Below are positions 9,047 through 18,560 of a stretch of DNA of 64,000 nt, piece after piece. Positions within the stretch are counted from its first letter, which is position 1. The number at the start of each line of letters is the position of its first letter. The stretch lies in NCBI RefSeq assembly GCF_000015165.1, contig NC_009485.1, positions 1,590,001 through 1,654,000 of the forward strand, written 5' to 3'. The position numbers and the translations under genes were made by a program. Below the pieces are notes generated by a model. That model had not been told where the DNA came from. It saw only the letters and a list, made by a program, of their open reading frames with translations, and made no database searches. Source of the stretch: Bradyrhizobium sp. BTAi1. GTDB lineage: Bacteria > Pseudomonadota > Alphaproteobacteria > Rhizobiales > Xanthobacteraceae.

Positions 9047-10236
9047 AGCCGTTTCGGCTGCCGCGGTACTCCCATCGATCAGGTCACCGGGCGCAAGCAG
9101 ACGGAACGCGCCCTTCATCGGCTCAATCGGACGCTCAGAACCCTCGGCGCGGCTGACGCAGCAGCCGTGCGCGCAACAACCGAGCAGGAATTGCTCGATG
9201 AAATGTGTAGGGTCGGCGTGGAATGCAGCGGTTATCGCCTGGCCTGGATCGGGTTTGCCGAACACGACGAGGCCAAGTCGGTACGGCCGGTGGCATGGGC
9301 TGGCGAGCATCCCGAATTTGTTCAAACGGCGAAGATCACCTGGGCGGACACCGAGAAGGGACGGGGCCCGACCGGGACCGCGATTTGGACCGGTGAAGCG
9401 CAGATCAACCAGGACGTCGCGACCAATCCGGCCATGGCGCCCTGGCGCGAGGACATACTCAGGTTCGGTTTTTACGCCAGCATCTCGCTGCCTCTCAAGA
9501 CTAAATCGGAAGTGTTCGGCAACCTCGCTTTCTATGCAGGAGAACAGGATGCCTTCGGCCCGGAGGAGGTCGGCCTGCTGAAGGAGCTGGCCGGAGATCT
9601 TGCGTTCGGAATTTCAGCGCGGCGCGACCGTGTCGGGCACGAGGCGGCGCTCTCCGCCGTGCAGGAAAACCTGAAAGCGACCGTCCAGGCGATCGCCGCC
9701 GCAGTTGAGATGCGCGACGTTTACACGGCAGGCCATCAGCGCCGCGTGGTTGATCTTGCGGTCGCAATCGCGCGCGCGATCGGTCTGACAGAGGAGCAGG
9801 TCGAGGGCATCTTCCTTGCAGGCCTGATTCACGATGTCGGCAAGATCAACGTGCCGGCCGAGATACTGACCAAGCCGGGCAGTTTGCGCTGCTCGAATTC
9901 CAGATGGTCCAGACCCACGCGCAAACCGGATATGACATCGTAAAGGGTATCAAGTTTCCCTGGTCCGTCGCCCAAGCCATCCTGCAGCATCACGAGCGGC
10001 TCGACGGCTCGGGCTACCCGAACCACCTCAAAGGCGAGGACATCCTGATCGAGGCCAAGATCCTGGCGGTCGCCGATGTAGTCGACGCGATGATGTCGCA
10101 TCGTCCCTATCGCGCCGGGCTCGGTCTCGATGCGGCTCTGGCCGAGATCGAGGCCGGGAAAAACCACATTTACGACCCCGCGGCTGTCGACGCCTGCGTC
10201 GCCCTCTTCCGCCAGAAGGGCTTCAAGTTCAATTGA
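9047..10236 (+). pseudogene. PAS(tail)-GAF-HD-GYP phosphodiesterase, frameshifted
   Basis: Two overlapping frames make one protein. The first (GTG 9167, to 9943) encodes a GAF domain and the start of an HD-GYP domain (HQRRVVDLAVAIA, then GLIHDVGKINVP). The second (to 10236) continues with QFALLEFQMVQTH, then HHERLDGSGYP and the domain end. The switch is near 9878-9881 and looks like one missing base after the codons for KPG. Upstream of 9167 the frame stays open to a stop at 9044 and encodes DQVTGRKQTERAL, typical of the end of a PAS domain, so the N-terminus is lost too. HD-GYP enzymes degrade cyclic-di-GMP. A sequencing error could explain the shift but not the missing N-terminus. Confidence 0.8.
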
Positions 10237-10324
10237 ATCAAGTTCGATTGAATTGCACGCCGCTATCGGCGTTGGCGGCGGCCAGGGTGAACCGCCTCGT
10301 TGTTCTCGCGAGGGGCTGGACCCC

Positions 10325-10373
10325 TTGATTCAAATCAAAATCATCTTCCTAGTAGTGAATATATTGCAACCTA
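10325..10373 (+). promoter_or_regulatory. FixK/FNR-type promoter of the tad operon
   Basis: TTGATTCAAATCAA at 10325-10338 is a perfect TTGAT-N4-ATCAA box, the FNR/FixK consensus. A TATATT at 10360-10365 is a good -10 element. If transcription starts at 10372-10373, the box centre falls at about -41.5, the spacing of class II activated FNR/FixK promoters. The first gene downstream is cpaB at 10418, giving a leader of about 45 nt. The regulator itself is not in the window. Confidence 0.7.
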
Positions 10374-10417
10374 ACGTTAAGTTGCATTGATGCTGGGGCC
10401 GCCAGAAAGTCCTTTCA

Positions 10418-11347
10418 ATGTTTTTGCGCAACGTCCTGCTTGCCTTAGGCGGTGTCTTGGTGCTCGTCGGAGCTGGACTCTTCATCGCGTGGTTCAGCCA
10501 GATGAGAAGCCGCCCCGTCGCGGTAGTCGAAAGATCGGTCGAAAGCCGACCGGCAGTTCTGGTGGCGGCCCGTACAATCGCCCTCGGCACATTGTTGCGA
10601 AAAGAGGATATCGCCTGGAAGGACGTGATGCCGGGTGAGGTTCGCCCCGGATATCTCATGCGTGGCCAAGTTTCGGAAGCGGAATTCTTGGGCGCGATCA
10701 GTCGGCGCAATTTTGCCCAGGACGAGCCGCTGATTGCGAGCGAGTTCGTCAAGCCCGGCGATCGGCAATTTCTCGCTGCAGTGCTCAAGCCGGGGAGCCG
10801 CGCCATATCGATTTTCGTTGATGCGGCGCAAAGCGCGGCGGGGATGGCTTTGCCCGGCGATCGTGTGGATGTGATATTGACGCAAAGCTTCGGCGAACAA
10901 GCAACCGATCCCGGGCGCAAGACGGTCAGCGAGACCATGCTGCGCGACGTACGGGTGATCGCCATCGATCAGTCTCTGACCCCGTCGACCAACGTAGCGG
11001 CTGCGATTAGCACCGAGGCCCGTATTCCGAAGACAGTCACGCTCGAGCTGCTTGAACGGCAAGCGGAGGCGCTCATGGTTGCCGCGCAGCTGGGCAAGTT
11101 TCAGCTTGCGGTTCTGCCCCTTGAGCGCGTAGCCGTCGAGCATCCTGAAGAACAGACGGAGGCCGGGCCAGTCTGGGCATCGGATGTCTCGCCTGCTCTC
11201 AGGGAGGTCGGGCCACCGGCGCTACGGAAATGCAATCCGGATGAGTCGCTTTCCGGGAGCTCGCTCGAATGCCTGGTCCGCCGTCCACCCAACTCGTCTG
11301 GCGGCAGCGCGCCCTTTTTTGACCCGGCAAGTCATCGCGCCCGGTAA
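10418..11347 (+). CDS. cpaB: CpaB/RcpC, Flp pilus assembly protein
   Basis: A 309-residue protein with an N-terminal membrane anchor (residues about 5-27), a SAF-type domain from about residue 47 (VLVAARTIALGTLL) and the CpaB body (PGSRAISIFVDAAQSAAG, then LPGDRVDVILT). RcpC/CpaB works in the periplasm with the CpaC secretin in building the Flp pilus channel. It is the first gene after the FixK-type promoter. The tail after residue 250 is poorly conserved. cpaE follows after about 20 nt. Confidence 0.9.
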   Translation: MFLRNVLLALGGVLVLVGAGLFIAWFSQMRSRPVAVVERSVESRPAVLVAARTIALGTLLRKEDIAWKDVMPGEVRPGYLMRGQVSEAEFLGAISRRNFAQDEPLIASEFVKPGDRQFLAAVLKPGSRAISIFVDAAQSAAGMALPGDRVDVILTQSFGEQATDPGRKTVSETMLRDVRVIAIDQSLTPSTNVAAAISTEARIPKTVTLELLERQAEALMVAAQLGKFQLAVLPLERVAVEHPEEQTEAGPVWASDVSPALREVGPPALRKCNPDESLSGSSLECLVRRPPNSSGGSAPFFDPASHRAR

Positions 11348-11368
11348 CGTCGAGAGAGGCCCAAAGTG

Positions 11369-12568
11369 ATGGATACGCCCGGACAAGATCCCGGCCTGAC
11401 CCACGCCCAGGAAGCTGCGCCGGTTGCGACGGTTTTTGTATCCGATCAGGACTCCGAGGGAGTCATCCGTCAATCGCTCAGCGATCTTGGTATCGACGAT
11501 GCCGAGTTCAAGAAAGGTACGGTCGAAACCGCAACTGCCTACCTCGCCACGCAACCGTCACCGCGTCTTCTCTTTGTGGACCTGAGCGGCGTCGATGACC
11601 CGGTCGTGCATATTTATGAGCTTGCGGACCGATGCGAACCGAGCGTCAGCGTCGTGGTGATCGGCGACAGGAACGACATCATTCTCTACCGCGACCTAAA
11701 AAACGCCGGTGTGAGCGAATATTTCTTCAAGCCTTTGATCATCGACGCGGTTAAAGCAACCTGCAACCGCATTCTGAACGACGGGCGCGAACATTCGCCG
11801 AGTCAACGCACCGGCAAGCTCGTCTTCGTGATCGGCGTCCGCGGCGGCGTCGGAGCCACCACGATCGCAGCTAACGCGGCCTGGTATTTGGCTGAGAAAA
11901 AGCAACGCTGGGTCATGCTTGTCGATCTCGACCTGCACAATGGCGACGCTGCGCTGCAATTTGATTCGACGCCGGGCCATGCGCTCAGCGAAGCGTTCGA
12001 AAAGCCTGAGCGCGTCGACAGGCTCTTTCTCGAACGCGGAACGATACATGTGCGCGAGCGTCTCGATTTGCTGGCGTCTCTTGAACCGCTGAGCGAGAGC
12101 ACGACGCTAGCCGAAGGCGCCGTGCTCTCGCTGCTGGGAAAATTGCTGCACCGGTATCGTTTCGTCTTTGTCGACTTGCCGTCGATCGTCGCGTTGGGGC
12201 TGGCTCAGGTGCTGCATCAGCCGAGCGTCTGTGTCCTGGTCAGCGATGCCAGTCTGGCGTCGGCGCGAGAACTATCGCGCTGGCGCGAATGGATCGGGCC
12301 CAATTCTGCCGAGCGCCGGACGCTGCATGTTCTCAACATGAACGGAGCCGACGGAGCGCTACCGCAAGCCGAGTTCATTCGTGCGGTTGGCCAGGCCCCC
12401 GATATCATCATCCCGTATGATCGGGACATCGCGATTGCCTCAAAATTTGGTGTGAAGGCCACACGGAAATGCGCTGTGCTCAACCGTGGTCTGGCGCGGT
12501 TGCTCCGCGACTTTACGGGAGAGACTGACGGGCCAACGCGTTCGATATTCAGTCGGATCTTTGGTTGA
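11369..12568 (+). CDS. cpaE: CpaE/TadZ, pilus polar localisation ATPase
   Basis: About 399 residues (ATG 11369; a GTG lies directly upstream at 11366). The N-terminal 130 residues form a receiver-like domain. A MinD/ParA-like domain starts near residue 148 with RGGVGATT, in which Ala takes the place of the Walker lysine, a change common in TadZ/CpaE. TadZ-type proteins place the pilus machine in the cell, often at a pole. The stop is one base before the cpaF start, so the two are probably coupled. Confidence 0.9.
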   Translation: MDTPGQDPGLTHAQEAAPVATVFVSDQDSEGVIRQSLSDLGIDDAEFKKGTVETATAYLATQPSPRLLFVDLSGVDDPVVHIYELADRCEPSVSVVVIGDRNDIILYRDLKNAGVSEYFFKPLIIDAVKATCNRILNDGREHSPSQRTGKLVFVIGVRGGVGATTIAANAAWYLAEKKQRWVMLVDLDLHNGDAALQFDSTPGHALSEAFEKPERVDRLFLERGTIHVRERLDLLASLEPLSESTTLAEGAVLSLLGKLLHRYRFVFVDLPSIVALGLAQVLHQPSVCVLVSDASLASARELSRWREWIGPNSAERRTLHVLNMNGADGALPQAEFIRAVGQAPDIIIPYDRDIAIASKFGVKATRKCAVLNRGLARLLRDFTGETDGPTRSIFSRIFG

Positions 12569-12569
12569 C

Positions 12570-13964
12570 ATGGGCCAGTTCGGCAGAAAAACCGCCAGCG
12601 AAACGCCTGCCGCGGAGCTGGCTCCGACGAACCTGCGGCAGGCAACCGCGGTCGCCGATGCCCTGATGAAGGCCTCGACGAGGCCGACGGTCTCCGAGGC
12701 GAAGGACTTCATCCGCGACCAGATTTTTCTGCGTATCGAGCCATTGGTTGCGGTGCGGATCAGCCAGCAAGACCTGATGGTCTCCGTCAATAAATTGGTG
12801 GCCGAGATCGCGACTGGACGAAAAATCCTCCTGAACCAGGATGAGCAGCGCGTTCTCAGCGCCAGCATCGTCGACGAAATGGTCGGACTCGGACCGATCG
12901 AGCCGCTCCTACGGGATCTGTCGGTAGCCGATATCCTCGTCAACGGGCCGCGCATGATCTATGTGGAGCGGCGGGGCAAGCTGGAGTTGACCAAGCTGCA
13001 ATTTCGCAGCGATGCGCACGTTCTGCATGTGGCGCAACGCATTGCATCGTCGATCGGCAGGCGCATCGATGAATCAAGTCCCATGCTGGACGCAAGATTG
13101 GCGGATGGCAGTCGTGTCAACGTGATCATTCCGCCGCTCAGCCTCAGAGGTCCTTGTATTTCGATCCGCAAGTTTTCCAGGTCCATGATGGATTTCGCAA
13201 GCTTTGTCACCGGAGGTACGCTTTCGCCGGAGCTCGCAAGCGCGCTCGAGATCGCCGCGCGTTGTCGTCTGAACATTATCATCTCCGGCGGTACCGGCTC
13301 CGGTAAAACGACCCTGCTCAACTCTCTTTCGCGCATGATCGATCCGGGCGAGCGCATCATCACGATAGAAGATGCTGCCGAGCTCCAGCTTCAGCAGGCT
13401 CACGTCATTCAACTGGAGATGCGTCCGCCCAATGTCGAAGGGCGCGGCGAAATCAGCCAGCGTGACCTGATGCGCAACGCCCTTCGAATGCGGCCGGACC
13501 GGATCATCGTGGGGGAGGTTCGTGGAGCAGAGGCGTTTGACATGATGCAGGCGATGAGCACAGGGCATAACGGCTCCATGTCGACGGTTCATGCCAACTC
13601 CGCGCGCGATGCGTTGGGACGTATCGAGAACATGATCCTGATGGGAAGCGGCAATTTGCCGATGCGGGCGATTCGCACCCAGATCGTCAGCGCGCTCGAC
13701 CTTGTGGTGCATGCCGAGCGCATGCGCGATGGGGTTCGCCGGGTGACCGAAGTTGCGGAGGTTGTCGGATTGGAAGGGGAGGTCATCACCCTCGGTTCGT
13801 TGTTCACCTACAAATACCAGGGCGAAAACCCGGATGGCACCCTCCGCGGAGGTTTCGAACCGACGCAGGTCCGGCCGCAATTTCTTTCGCGGCTGGAATA
13901 TTTCGGATTAGCCTCTGCGTTCTTGCGGTCGCTTGGCGTTCTGGAGAAAGCAACCGAGGAATAG
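12570..13964 (+). CDS. cpaF: CpaF/TadA, Flp pilus assembly ATPase
   Basis: From ATG 12570 the product is 464 residues, normal for the family; the open frame runs further upstream into cpaE but that part is not CpaF-like. Walker [10 protein letters not shown] is at residues 240-248. The Asp/Walker B region ([12 protein letters not shown]) and the His box ([16 protein letters not shown]) follow. CpaF is the hexameric secretion ATPase that drives Flp pilin assembly and possibly retraction. It lies between cpaE (1 nt gap) and tadB (4 nt gap). Confidence 0.95.
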   Translation: MGQFGRKTASETPAAELAPTNLRQATAVADALMKASTRPTVSEAKDFIRDQIFLRIEPLVAVRISQQDLMVSVNKLVAEIATGRKILLNQDEQRVLSASIVDEMVGLGPIEPLLRDLSVADILVNGPRMIYVERRGKLELTKLQFRSDAHVLHVAQRIASSIGRRIDESSPMLDARLADGSRVNVIIPPLSLRGPCISIRKFSRSMMDFASFVTGGTLSPELASALEIAARCRLNIIISGGTGSGKTTLLNSLSRMIDPGERIITIEDAAELQLQQAHVIQLEMRPPNVEGRGEISQRDLMRNALRMRPDRIIVGEVRGAEAFDMMQAMSTGHNGSMSTVHANSARDALGRIENMILMGSGNLPMRAIRTQIVSALDLVVHAERMRDGVRRVTEVAEVVGLEGEVITLGSLFTYKYQGENPDGTLRGGFEPTQVRPQFLSRLEYFGLASAFLRSLGVLEKATEE

Positions 13965-13968
13965 ACTC

Positions 13969-14922
13969 ATGTCGTCCGTCATCGGGTTGGCGCTTGTTCT
14001 GCTGCTGATCGGCGGGGTCGTACTGACGGCGGCGCTGCTGATGGGCCGAAGAACACGCCTGGAGATAGAGAAACGCGTGAACCTTGTCGCTGGCAAAAGG
14101 GAGACGCCGGGGTTCGCGGACGGGCTCGGCGAGCTGTTGAAAACCAGAAAATTCGACGCGCGGGTGCGGCGCATATTCACGATCGGAATCAAATACACTT
14201 GGGCAATGCGGTCCGGCGCGCTCAAGCTCCTGCTAATAGCCGCCCTATCGGCCGGCGGGATGTGGTTCCTGACTCAGCAGCTCCTCGGTCTCTCGTCATT
14301 GCTCGCGGTGGCGGCGAGCGCGGCTGCGTCATTCTTCGCGCCGCGCCTTCTTCTTTCCCGGGAGCAGAAGCAGACCGAACGCATGTTCGTCGACTTGTTT
14401 CCGGACGCGGTCGACACCGTCGCTCGCATGCTCCGGGCCGGCCTGCCGATCACGGTGGCGATGCGGACTGTCGCTGTCGACGGATCCCCACCCGTCAGCA
14501 GAGTATTCGGCTTGATCGCCGATGAGCTGCGAATTGGCGTTCCGCTCGAGGAAGCCCTGGATACAAACAGCCGGGAAATAGGGCTGCCGGATTTTCGCTT
14601 TTTTGCCGTAGCCATGACGCTGCAGTTTGCGACCGGAGGCAACCTCACGGCGACGCTGGAAAGTCTTTCCGACATCATACGCAAACGCCGCGCGGCCCGC
14701 CTCAAGGCCAAAGCCGCCACCGGTGAAATTCGCCTCACCGCTTATACTCTCGGAGCGATACCGATTCTGACCACCGGAGCGTTGCTCGTCGTCCAACCGC
14801 GCTATCTCACCCCCTTATGGACGGACCCGCGCGGCCATTTGATTCTCGTGCTGGCTGGCGCTCTGTTGCTGCTATCGTTCCTTACGATGCGGAAGATGAT
14901 GCGCAGCGTAACCAACGCGTGA
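13969..14922 (+). CDS. tadB: TadB, inner-membrane platform protein of the Flp pilus
   Basis: A 317-residue protein from ATG 13969; a TTG at 13933 would overlap cpaF and add unrelated residues. A transmembrane segment is at the N-terminus, others lie near residues 85-120 and there is a pair at the C-terminus. The central T2SF/GspF domain includes FPDAVDTVARMLRAGLP and FATGGNLTATLESLSD. TadB and TadC together form the platform on which CpaF acts. Confidence 0.92.
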   Translation: MSSVIGLALVLLLIGGVVLTAALLMGRRTRLEIEKRVNLVAGKRETPGFADGLGELLKTRKFDARVRRIFTIGIKYTWAMRSGALKLLLIAALSAGGMWFLTQQLLGLSSLLAVAASAAASFFAPRLLLSREQKQTERMFVDLFPDAVDTVARMLRAGLPITVAMRTVAVDGSPPVSRVFGLIADELRIGVPLEEALDTNSREIGLPDFRFFAVAMTLQFATGGNLTATLESLSDIIRKRRAARLKAKAATGEIRLTAYTLGAIPILTTGALLVVQPRYLTPLWTDPRGHLILVLAGALLLLSFLTMRKMMRSVTNA

Positions 14923-14941
14923 CGGAAGTAGAGGCGAAGCC

Positions 14942-15904
14942 ATGAATGCGTGGCAGCTCTGGAACTCTCTGACTTTCGCTGACCTGATGGGGCTGTTTGG
15001 CATAATTGTGCTGGCTGCGGGTGGCGCGGTTCTGATTGCTTCCAGCATTCTGGTGCATGCGGACGCGCTGGCGCGGCGCGTCAATCTGGCCCTGCCGCAA
15101 GCCGCGATGGCAGAGGCTGCAGCGCCGGGAGAGGCACATCCAACGATCGTGCAGCAGCTTCCTTCGCTGGCGGTCGGCGTCTCGAAGACGGAGCTGCAGC
15201 AGATCATCCGGCTGTTTTCGTACCTCCGTGTGCCGGCCGATCGGGCAATGTCATATTTTGTCGTCGCCAGGGTTGTTTTTGCCTTGAGCTTTGCCACATT
15301 GACAGCCGCGGCGGCGGTGCATTGGGCCTTCTCTGGGGCGCGCTGGTGGCTGCCGATCATGGCTGCGATCGTAGCCGCGATCGTGGGCTGGATTTCACCG
15401 ATCTTCTATATCGATCACGTTGTCAGGCAGCAGACCAAGGCCGTCGCGTCAGGGCTGCCGGATGCGCTCGAATTGCTGGTGGTCTGCGTCGAGGCCGGTT
15501 TGTCTCTCGAGGAAGGGCTTCATAGGGTCGCTCACGAGCTCAGGGAGGCGCAACCGGCGCTCGCCGATGAACTCGTTCTGACCTGGGCGGAAATCAATGT
15601 CCTGCCCAGTCGCGCGCAGGCGCTCACCAATTTCGCTGCTCGCAACGACATTCCGAGCGTGCGATCAGTCGTGAGCATGCTGTCCCAGAGCCTGCAACTC
15701 GGAACGCCACTTGCCCAATCGCTGCGGGTGGGGGCAGTGGAAATGCGCAATGACCAGATGATGCTGTTGGAAGAGCGGGCAAGCCGGCTGCCGGCGATGC
15801 TGACCATTCCGGTGATGCTGTTCATCATGCCTACGGTCTTTCTGCTCGTCGGCGGACCGGCTGCCCTGCGATTGATCGATATGTTCCAGCGTGGGTTTCA
15901 TTGA
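14942..15904 (+). CDS. tadC: TadC, inner-membrane platform protein of the Flp pilus
   Basis: A 320-residue T2SF-domain protein, partner of TadB, starting 19 nt after it. Membrane segments are near residues 15-37, 98-145 and at the C-terminus (MLTIPVMLFIMPTVFLLVGG). The motif GLPDALELLVVCVEAGLSLE is the typical GspF-like core. It ends the first tad transcription block; a gap of about 420 bases separates it from cpaC. Confidence 0.92.
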   Translation: MNAWQLWNSLTFADLMGLFGIIVLAAGGAVLIASSILVHADALARRVNLALPQAAMAEAAAPGEAHPTIVQQLPSLAVGVSKTELQQIIRLFSYLRVPADRAMSYFVVARVVFALSFATLTAAAAVHWAFSGARWWLPIMAAIVAAIVGWISPIFYIDHVVRQQTKAVASGLPDALELLVVCVEAGLSLEEGLHRVAHELREAQPALADELVLTWAEINVLPSRAQALTNFAARNDIPSVRSVVSMLSQSLQLGTPLAQSLRVGAVEMRNDQMMLLEERASRLPAMLTIPVMLFIMPTVFLLVGGPAALRLIDMFQRGFH

Positions 15905-16324
15905 AGCGGTCATTGGCGACGGGAAAGCCGGAGCGTCCGGCCATGCCGGCGAAATCGAACCGCGGGCGATGGGCGACGGGGCATTTGGGCAACACCTGGA
16001 CGGTATTGCGATGATAGCGTCAAGTGCGCCCTCGTCCGCCATTGACATTAATCTAATTTCAACAAAAGGTTGCATCTCTTTGTAAAATCGCTTTTGGGCA
16101 TTTGCTTCGAGCTGGAGCATGAGGTTTGTCGCTTTCGAGCGAATGAGTCGCAATTGAATCCGCCGCTTGGGGGATGGCTGTTATTTTGGTTGGGCGGCAA
16201 TTGAATGGCTGGCGCGCTCGTTCCGTGTTCGATGGCGGCGCCAGGGATCACGATGCATGGGACTTGGCCAGCCGCGCCGAACGTTCCGAAAATGGCTTTG
16301 TCTAATATCCCGAAAGAGGCAGGC
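15905..16324. other. Intergenic stretch before cpaC
   Basis: About 420 bases with no convincing gene. Base composition drops to AT-rich around 16040-16200, which may be the cpaC promoter region. Open frames here (15891-16085, and an upstream extension of cpaC to 16205) have no recognisable content. No FixK-type box was found in this gap. Confidence 0.4.
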
Positions 16325-17905
16325 ATGTTCCACAGGTTGGTAGGCGGTATTGGCCTGGCCCCACAAAGCGGAACGCCATCGGTGTTCAGAGGACTTTTTT
16401 CGGGCCGCGTGGTGATGGGCTACACGTGGGCAGCCGTGGCTTTGATGGCTGCGACCATCAGCATCGGGATCTACGGCATCGGTCCGGCGAGGTCGCAGGT
16501 GCGCGTGGTTCAGGATGACCCTGTGCCAGCGCGGCAGATTTCGGTGACGCGCGACAAGTCGCGCACGATCAAACTGGATAAGCCATTTGCCTCGGCGCTC
16601 GTTGGAGCTCCAGATATTGCCGATGTTCTGCCGATGTCCGATCGCATAGTCTACATTCAGGGAAAAAAAATCGGAACCACCAACGTTACCCTATTCGATC
16701 AAGACAAGAATGTGATCGGCGTGATCGGACTGGAAGTCACGATCGATATCCAGAATATCGCTAGCAAGATTCGCTCCGGAACGAACAGCCCCGGCATCCG
16801 CGTCTCCAGTAGCAACAACCAGATTGTGTTGAGCGGCGAGGCGAGGGATGCCGTGGATGCCGAAAAGGCAGTCGCGATCGCCAGGGGAATGGCGACGCCG
16901 CCGGAAGGAAAGGATCCAGAAAAATACGTCATCAACGCGATGCGCGTCGCTGCGTCGCAGCAAGTGATGTTGAGAGTTCGTTTCATCGAAGTGAGCCGCC
17001 AGGCGGAGCGGGAAATCGGCGTGAACTGGTTCGGTGCCAATGCCAGCGGAACACGTGGCATCAATACCGGAACGGGCGCCATCAGCCAGGCTGGCCCCAC
17101 GGCTACGAGCGCCGGGGTTCCCGTGTTCAACACAATCGGAACGTTCGCTGGAAGCACCTTGAGCGCGCCCTTCGGCGTTGGGCTTTTCAATCTTGCTAAC
17201 AAGGGCGGCAGCGTCGACGTTCTTATCACTGCGCTGGAAAAGAAAGGACTCGCAAGGCGGCTCGCGGAGCCGGATCTCGTCGCTCTTTCCGGCGATACGG
17301 CGAGCTTTCTCGCGGGCGGAGAATATCCCGTGCCTTCCGTGCAGTCCTCGTCGGGCACGACCCCTGTCATCACCGTATTGTACAAGCCATTCGGCGTGCA
17401 GTTGACGTTCGTTCCAACCGTGCTCGCTAGCGGAATTATCAATCTGCGCCTGACGCCTTCGGTCAGCGAGCTCGATTACACGAACGCCGTTGCGATCTCC
17501 GGTACTCTTGTCCCGGCGTTGAGCAAACGCGAGGCGCGGACGGCGATCGAACTGCGCGACGGGCAGAGCTTCGCGATTGCCGGTCTTCTTCAGTCGGATA
17601 ATTTGCGGGACGTCGGACAACTGCCCTGGCTCGGTTCGGTGCCCGTTCTCGGGACGCTGTTCCGCAGCACGTCGTACCAGCAGAAAGAGACTGATCTCGT
17701 GGTGATCGTCACGCCTCATCTTGTCGCGCCAGCGGCTCCGGGCCAGGCCCTGGCGACGCCATTTGACAAACAGCTTCCCGGCAACGATGTCGACCTGTTC
17801 CTGATGGGCCGACCGGAAGTCCGCAAGCAATATACCGATTACCTGACATCTGGTGGGGCGAATGTAGGGCCCTATGGTCACATGATGCCCCTCGAACCGA
17901 AATGA
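16325..17905 (+). CDS. cpaC: CpaC/RcpA, outer-membrane secretin of the Flp pilus
   Basis: The start at 16325 is preceded by AGAGGCAGG and gives 526 residues; the frame is open to 16205. A signal or anchor region lies near residues 38-58. A BON/pilotin-like N-terminal domain has the pattern RTIKLDKPFASALVG. The secretin domain is C-terminal, with VDVLITALEKKGLARRLAEP, the segment FLAGGEYPVP and a final QKETDLVVIVTPHLV. The secretin forms the pore through which the Flp pilus leaves. It follows tadC here, whereas many tad loci have it directly after cpaB. Confidence 0.92.
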   Translation: MFHRLVGGIGLAPQSGTPSVFRGLFSGRVVMGYTWAAVALMAATISIGIYGIGPARSQVRVVQDDPVPARQISVTRDKSRTIKLDKPFASALVGAPDIADVLPMSDRIVYIQGKKIGTTNVTLFDQDKNVIGVIGLEVTIDIQNIASKIRSGTNSPGIRVSSSNNQIVLSGEARDAVDAEKAVAIARGMATPPEGKDPEKYVINAMRVAASQQVMLRVRFIEVSRQAEREIGVNWFGANASGTRGINTGTGAISQAGPTATSAGVPVFNTIGTFAGSTLSAPFGVGLFNLANKGGSVDVLITALEKKGLARRLAEPDLVALSGDTASFLAGGEYPVPSVQSSSGTTPVITVLYKPFGVQLTFVPTVLASGIINLRLTPSVSELDYTNAVAISGTLVPALSKREARTAIELRDGQSFAIAGLLQSDNLRDVGQLPWLGSVPVLGTLFRSTSYQQKETDLVVIVTPHLVAPAAPGQALATPFDKQLPGNDVDLFLMGRPEVRKQYTDYLTSGGANVGPYGHMMPLEPK

Positions 17906-17933
17906 TGGCGCGACGTTGGGAAGGAAGGTTCGA

Positions 17934-18299
17934 ATGACGAAAATGACCGGCTTGGTCGCACTCCTGATCCTGATCGCCTCTGGCGATGCGCGGGCGGCGG
18001 ACTACCCGTTTTGGGATGAAATGGCTCGGTATTTTCAGCGGATCGATACGATTTCGGTGACCTCCGGTGACGCCAGAGAGGTGAATGCGGTCACCCACAT
18101 CATCGCCCCTTGGCCGCGCCATGTCCGTAACCGGCGCATTCCCGCAAATGGCGAGCGCATGGTCGGTGCAGTCACACGCTACCGGAACCCGGGTGGTCCG
18201 GGTACGGCCGCGGCTGCGCCGACCCTCGCCCCGATCATTATTCCAACCGCGAGCAGTAGTGGCGGTGGCGGCGGGGGAGGCTATGGCGGCGGGCAGTAG
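17934..18299 (+). CDS. Small secreted protein of the tad locus, unknown function
   Basis: A 121-residue protein from ATG 17934 (SD AAGGAAGG upstream), beginning 28 nt after cpaC. It has a signal peptide ending near ARA-AD (residue about 19), a middle part containing NAVTHIIAPWPRHV, and a tail with a run of seven glycines. It is not CpaD by sequence, but it occupies the place where CpaD often lies in alphaproteobacterial tad loci. A periplasmic accessory role is possible and unproven. Confidence 0.65.
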   Translation: MTKMTGLVALLILIASGDARAADYPFWDEMARYFQRIDTISVTSGDAREVNAVTHIIAPWPRHVRNRRIPANGERMVGAVTRYRNPGGPGTAAAAPTLAPIIIPTASSSGGGGGGGYGGGQ

Positions 18300-18388
18300 G
18301 GCGCGCGGGACAATCACCCGGATGCAGCTCTAGCCGGAACTCTCCCGAGTTGAAGCGCCCGGGCACCAGTTACAGACTCTAGCATCCG

Positions 18389-18442
18389 CTTTCCGAAATT
18401 CGTGAGTCGTTGCTACCGTATTCCCACACGAGATTCGGAAAG
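18389..18442. repeat. Imperfect inverted repeat before tadD
   Basis: The arms CTTTCCGAAATTCGTG (18389-18404) and CACGAGATTCGGAAAG (18427-18442) are complementary at 14 of 16 positions, with a 22-base loop. It lies in the 260-base gap between the small secreted gene and tadD. No T-run follows, so it is not an obvious rho-independent terminator. It could be a transcript structure or a small mobile-repeat remnant. Confidence 0.55.
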
Positions 18443-18560
18443 TCATGGGTACTAGCAAGCTTATGGTTCTAGCACCGCTTTTCGAGATGTCCCTGAGACG
18501 AATTCGCGGCAGGTGGTGCACGAACTTCAGATCGGCGGACGAAGGGCATTTCGAATCGAT

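Noticed and set aside
16691..17881. 396-codon minus-strand frame
   Set aside because: It is antisense to cpaC, without SD or known domain.
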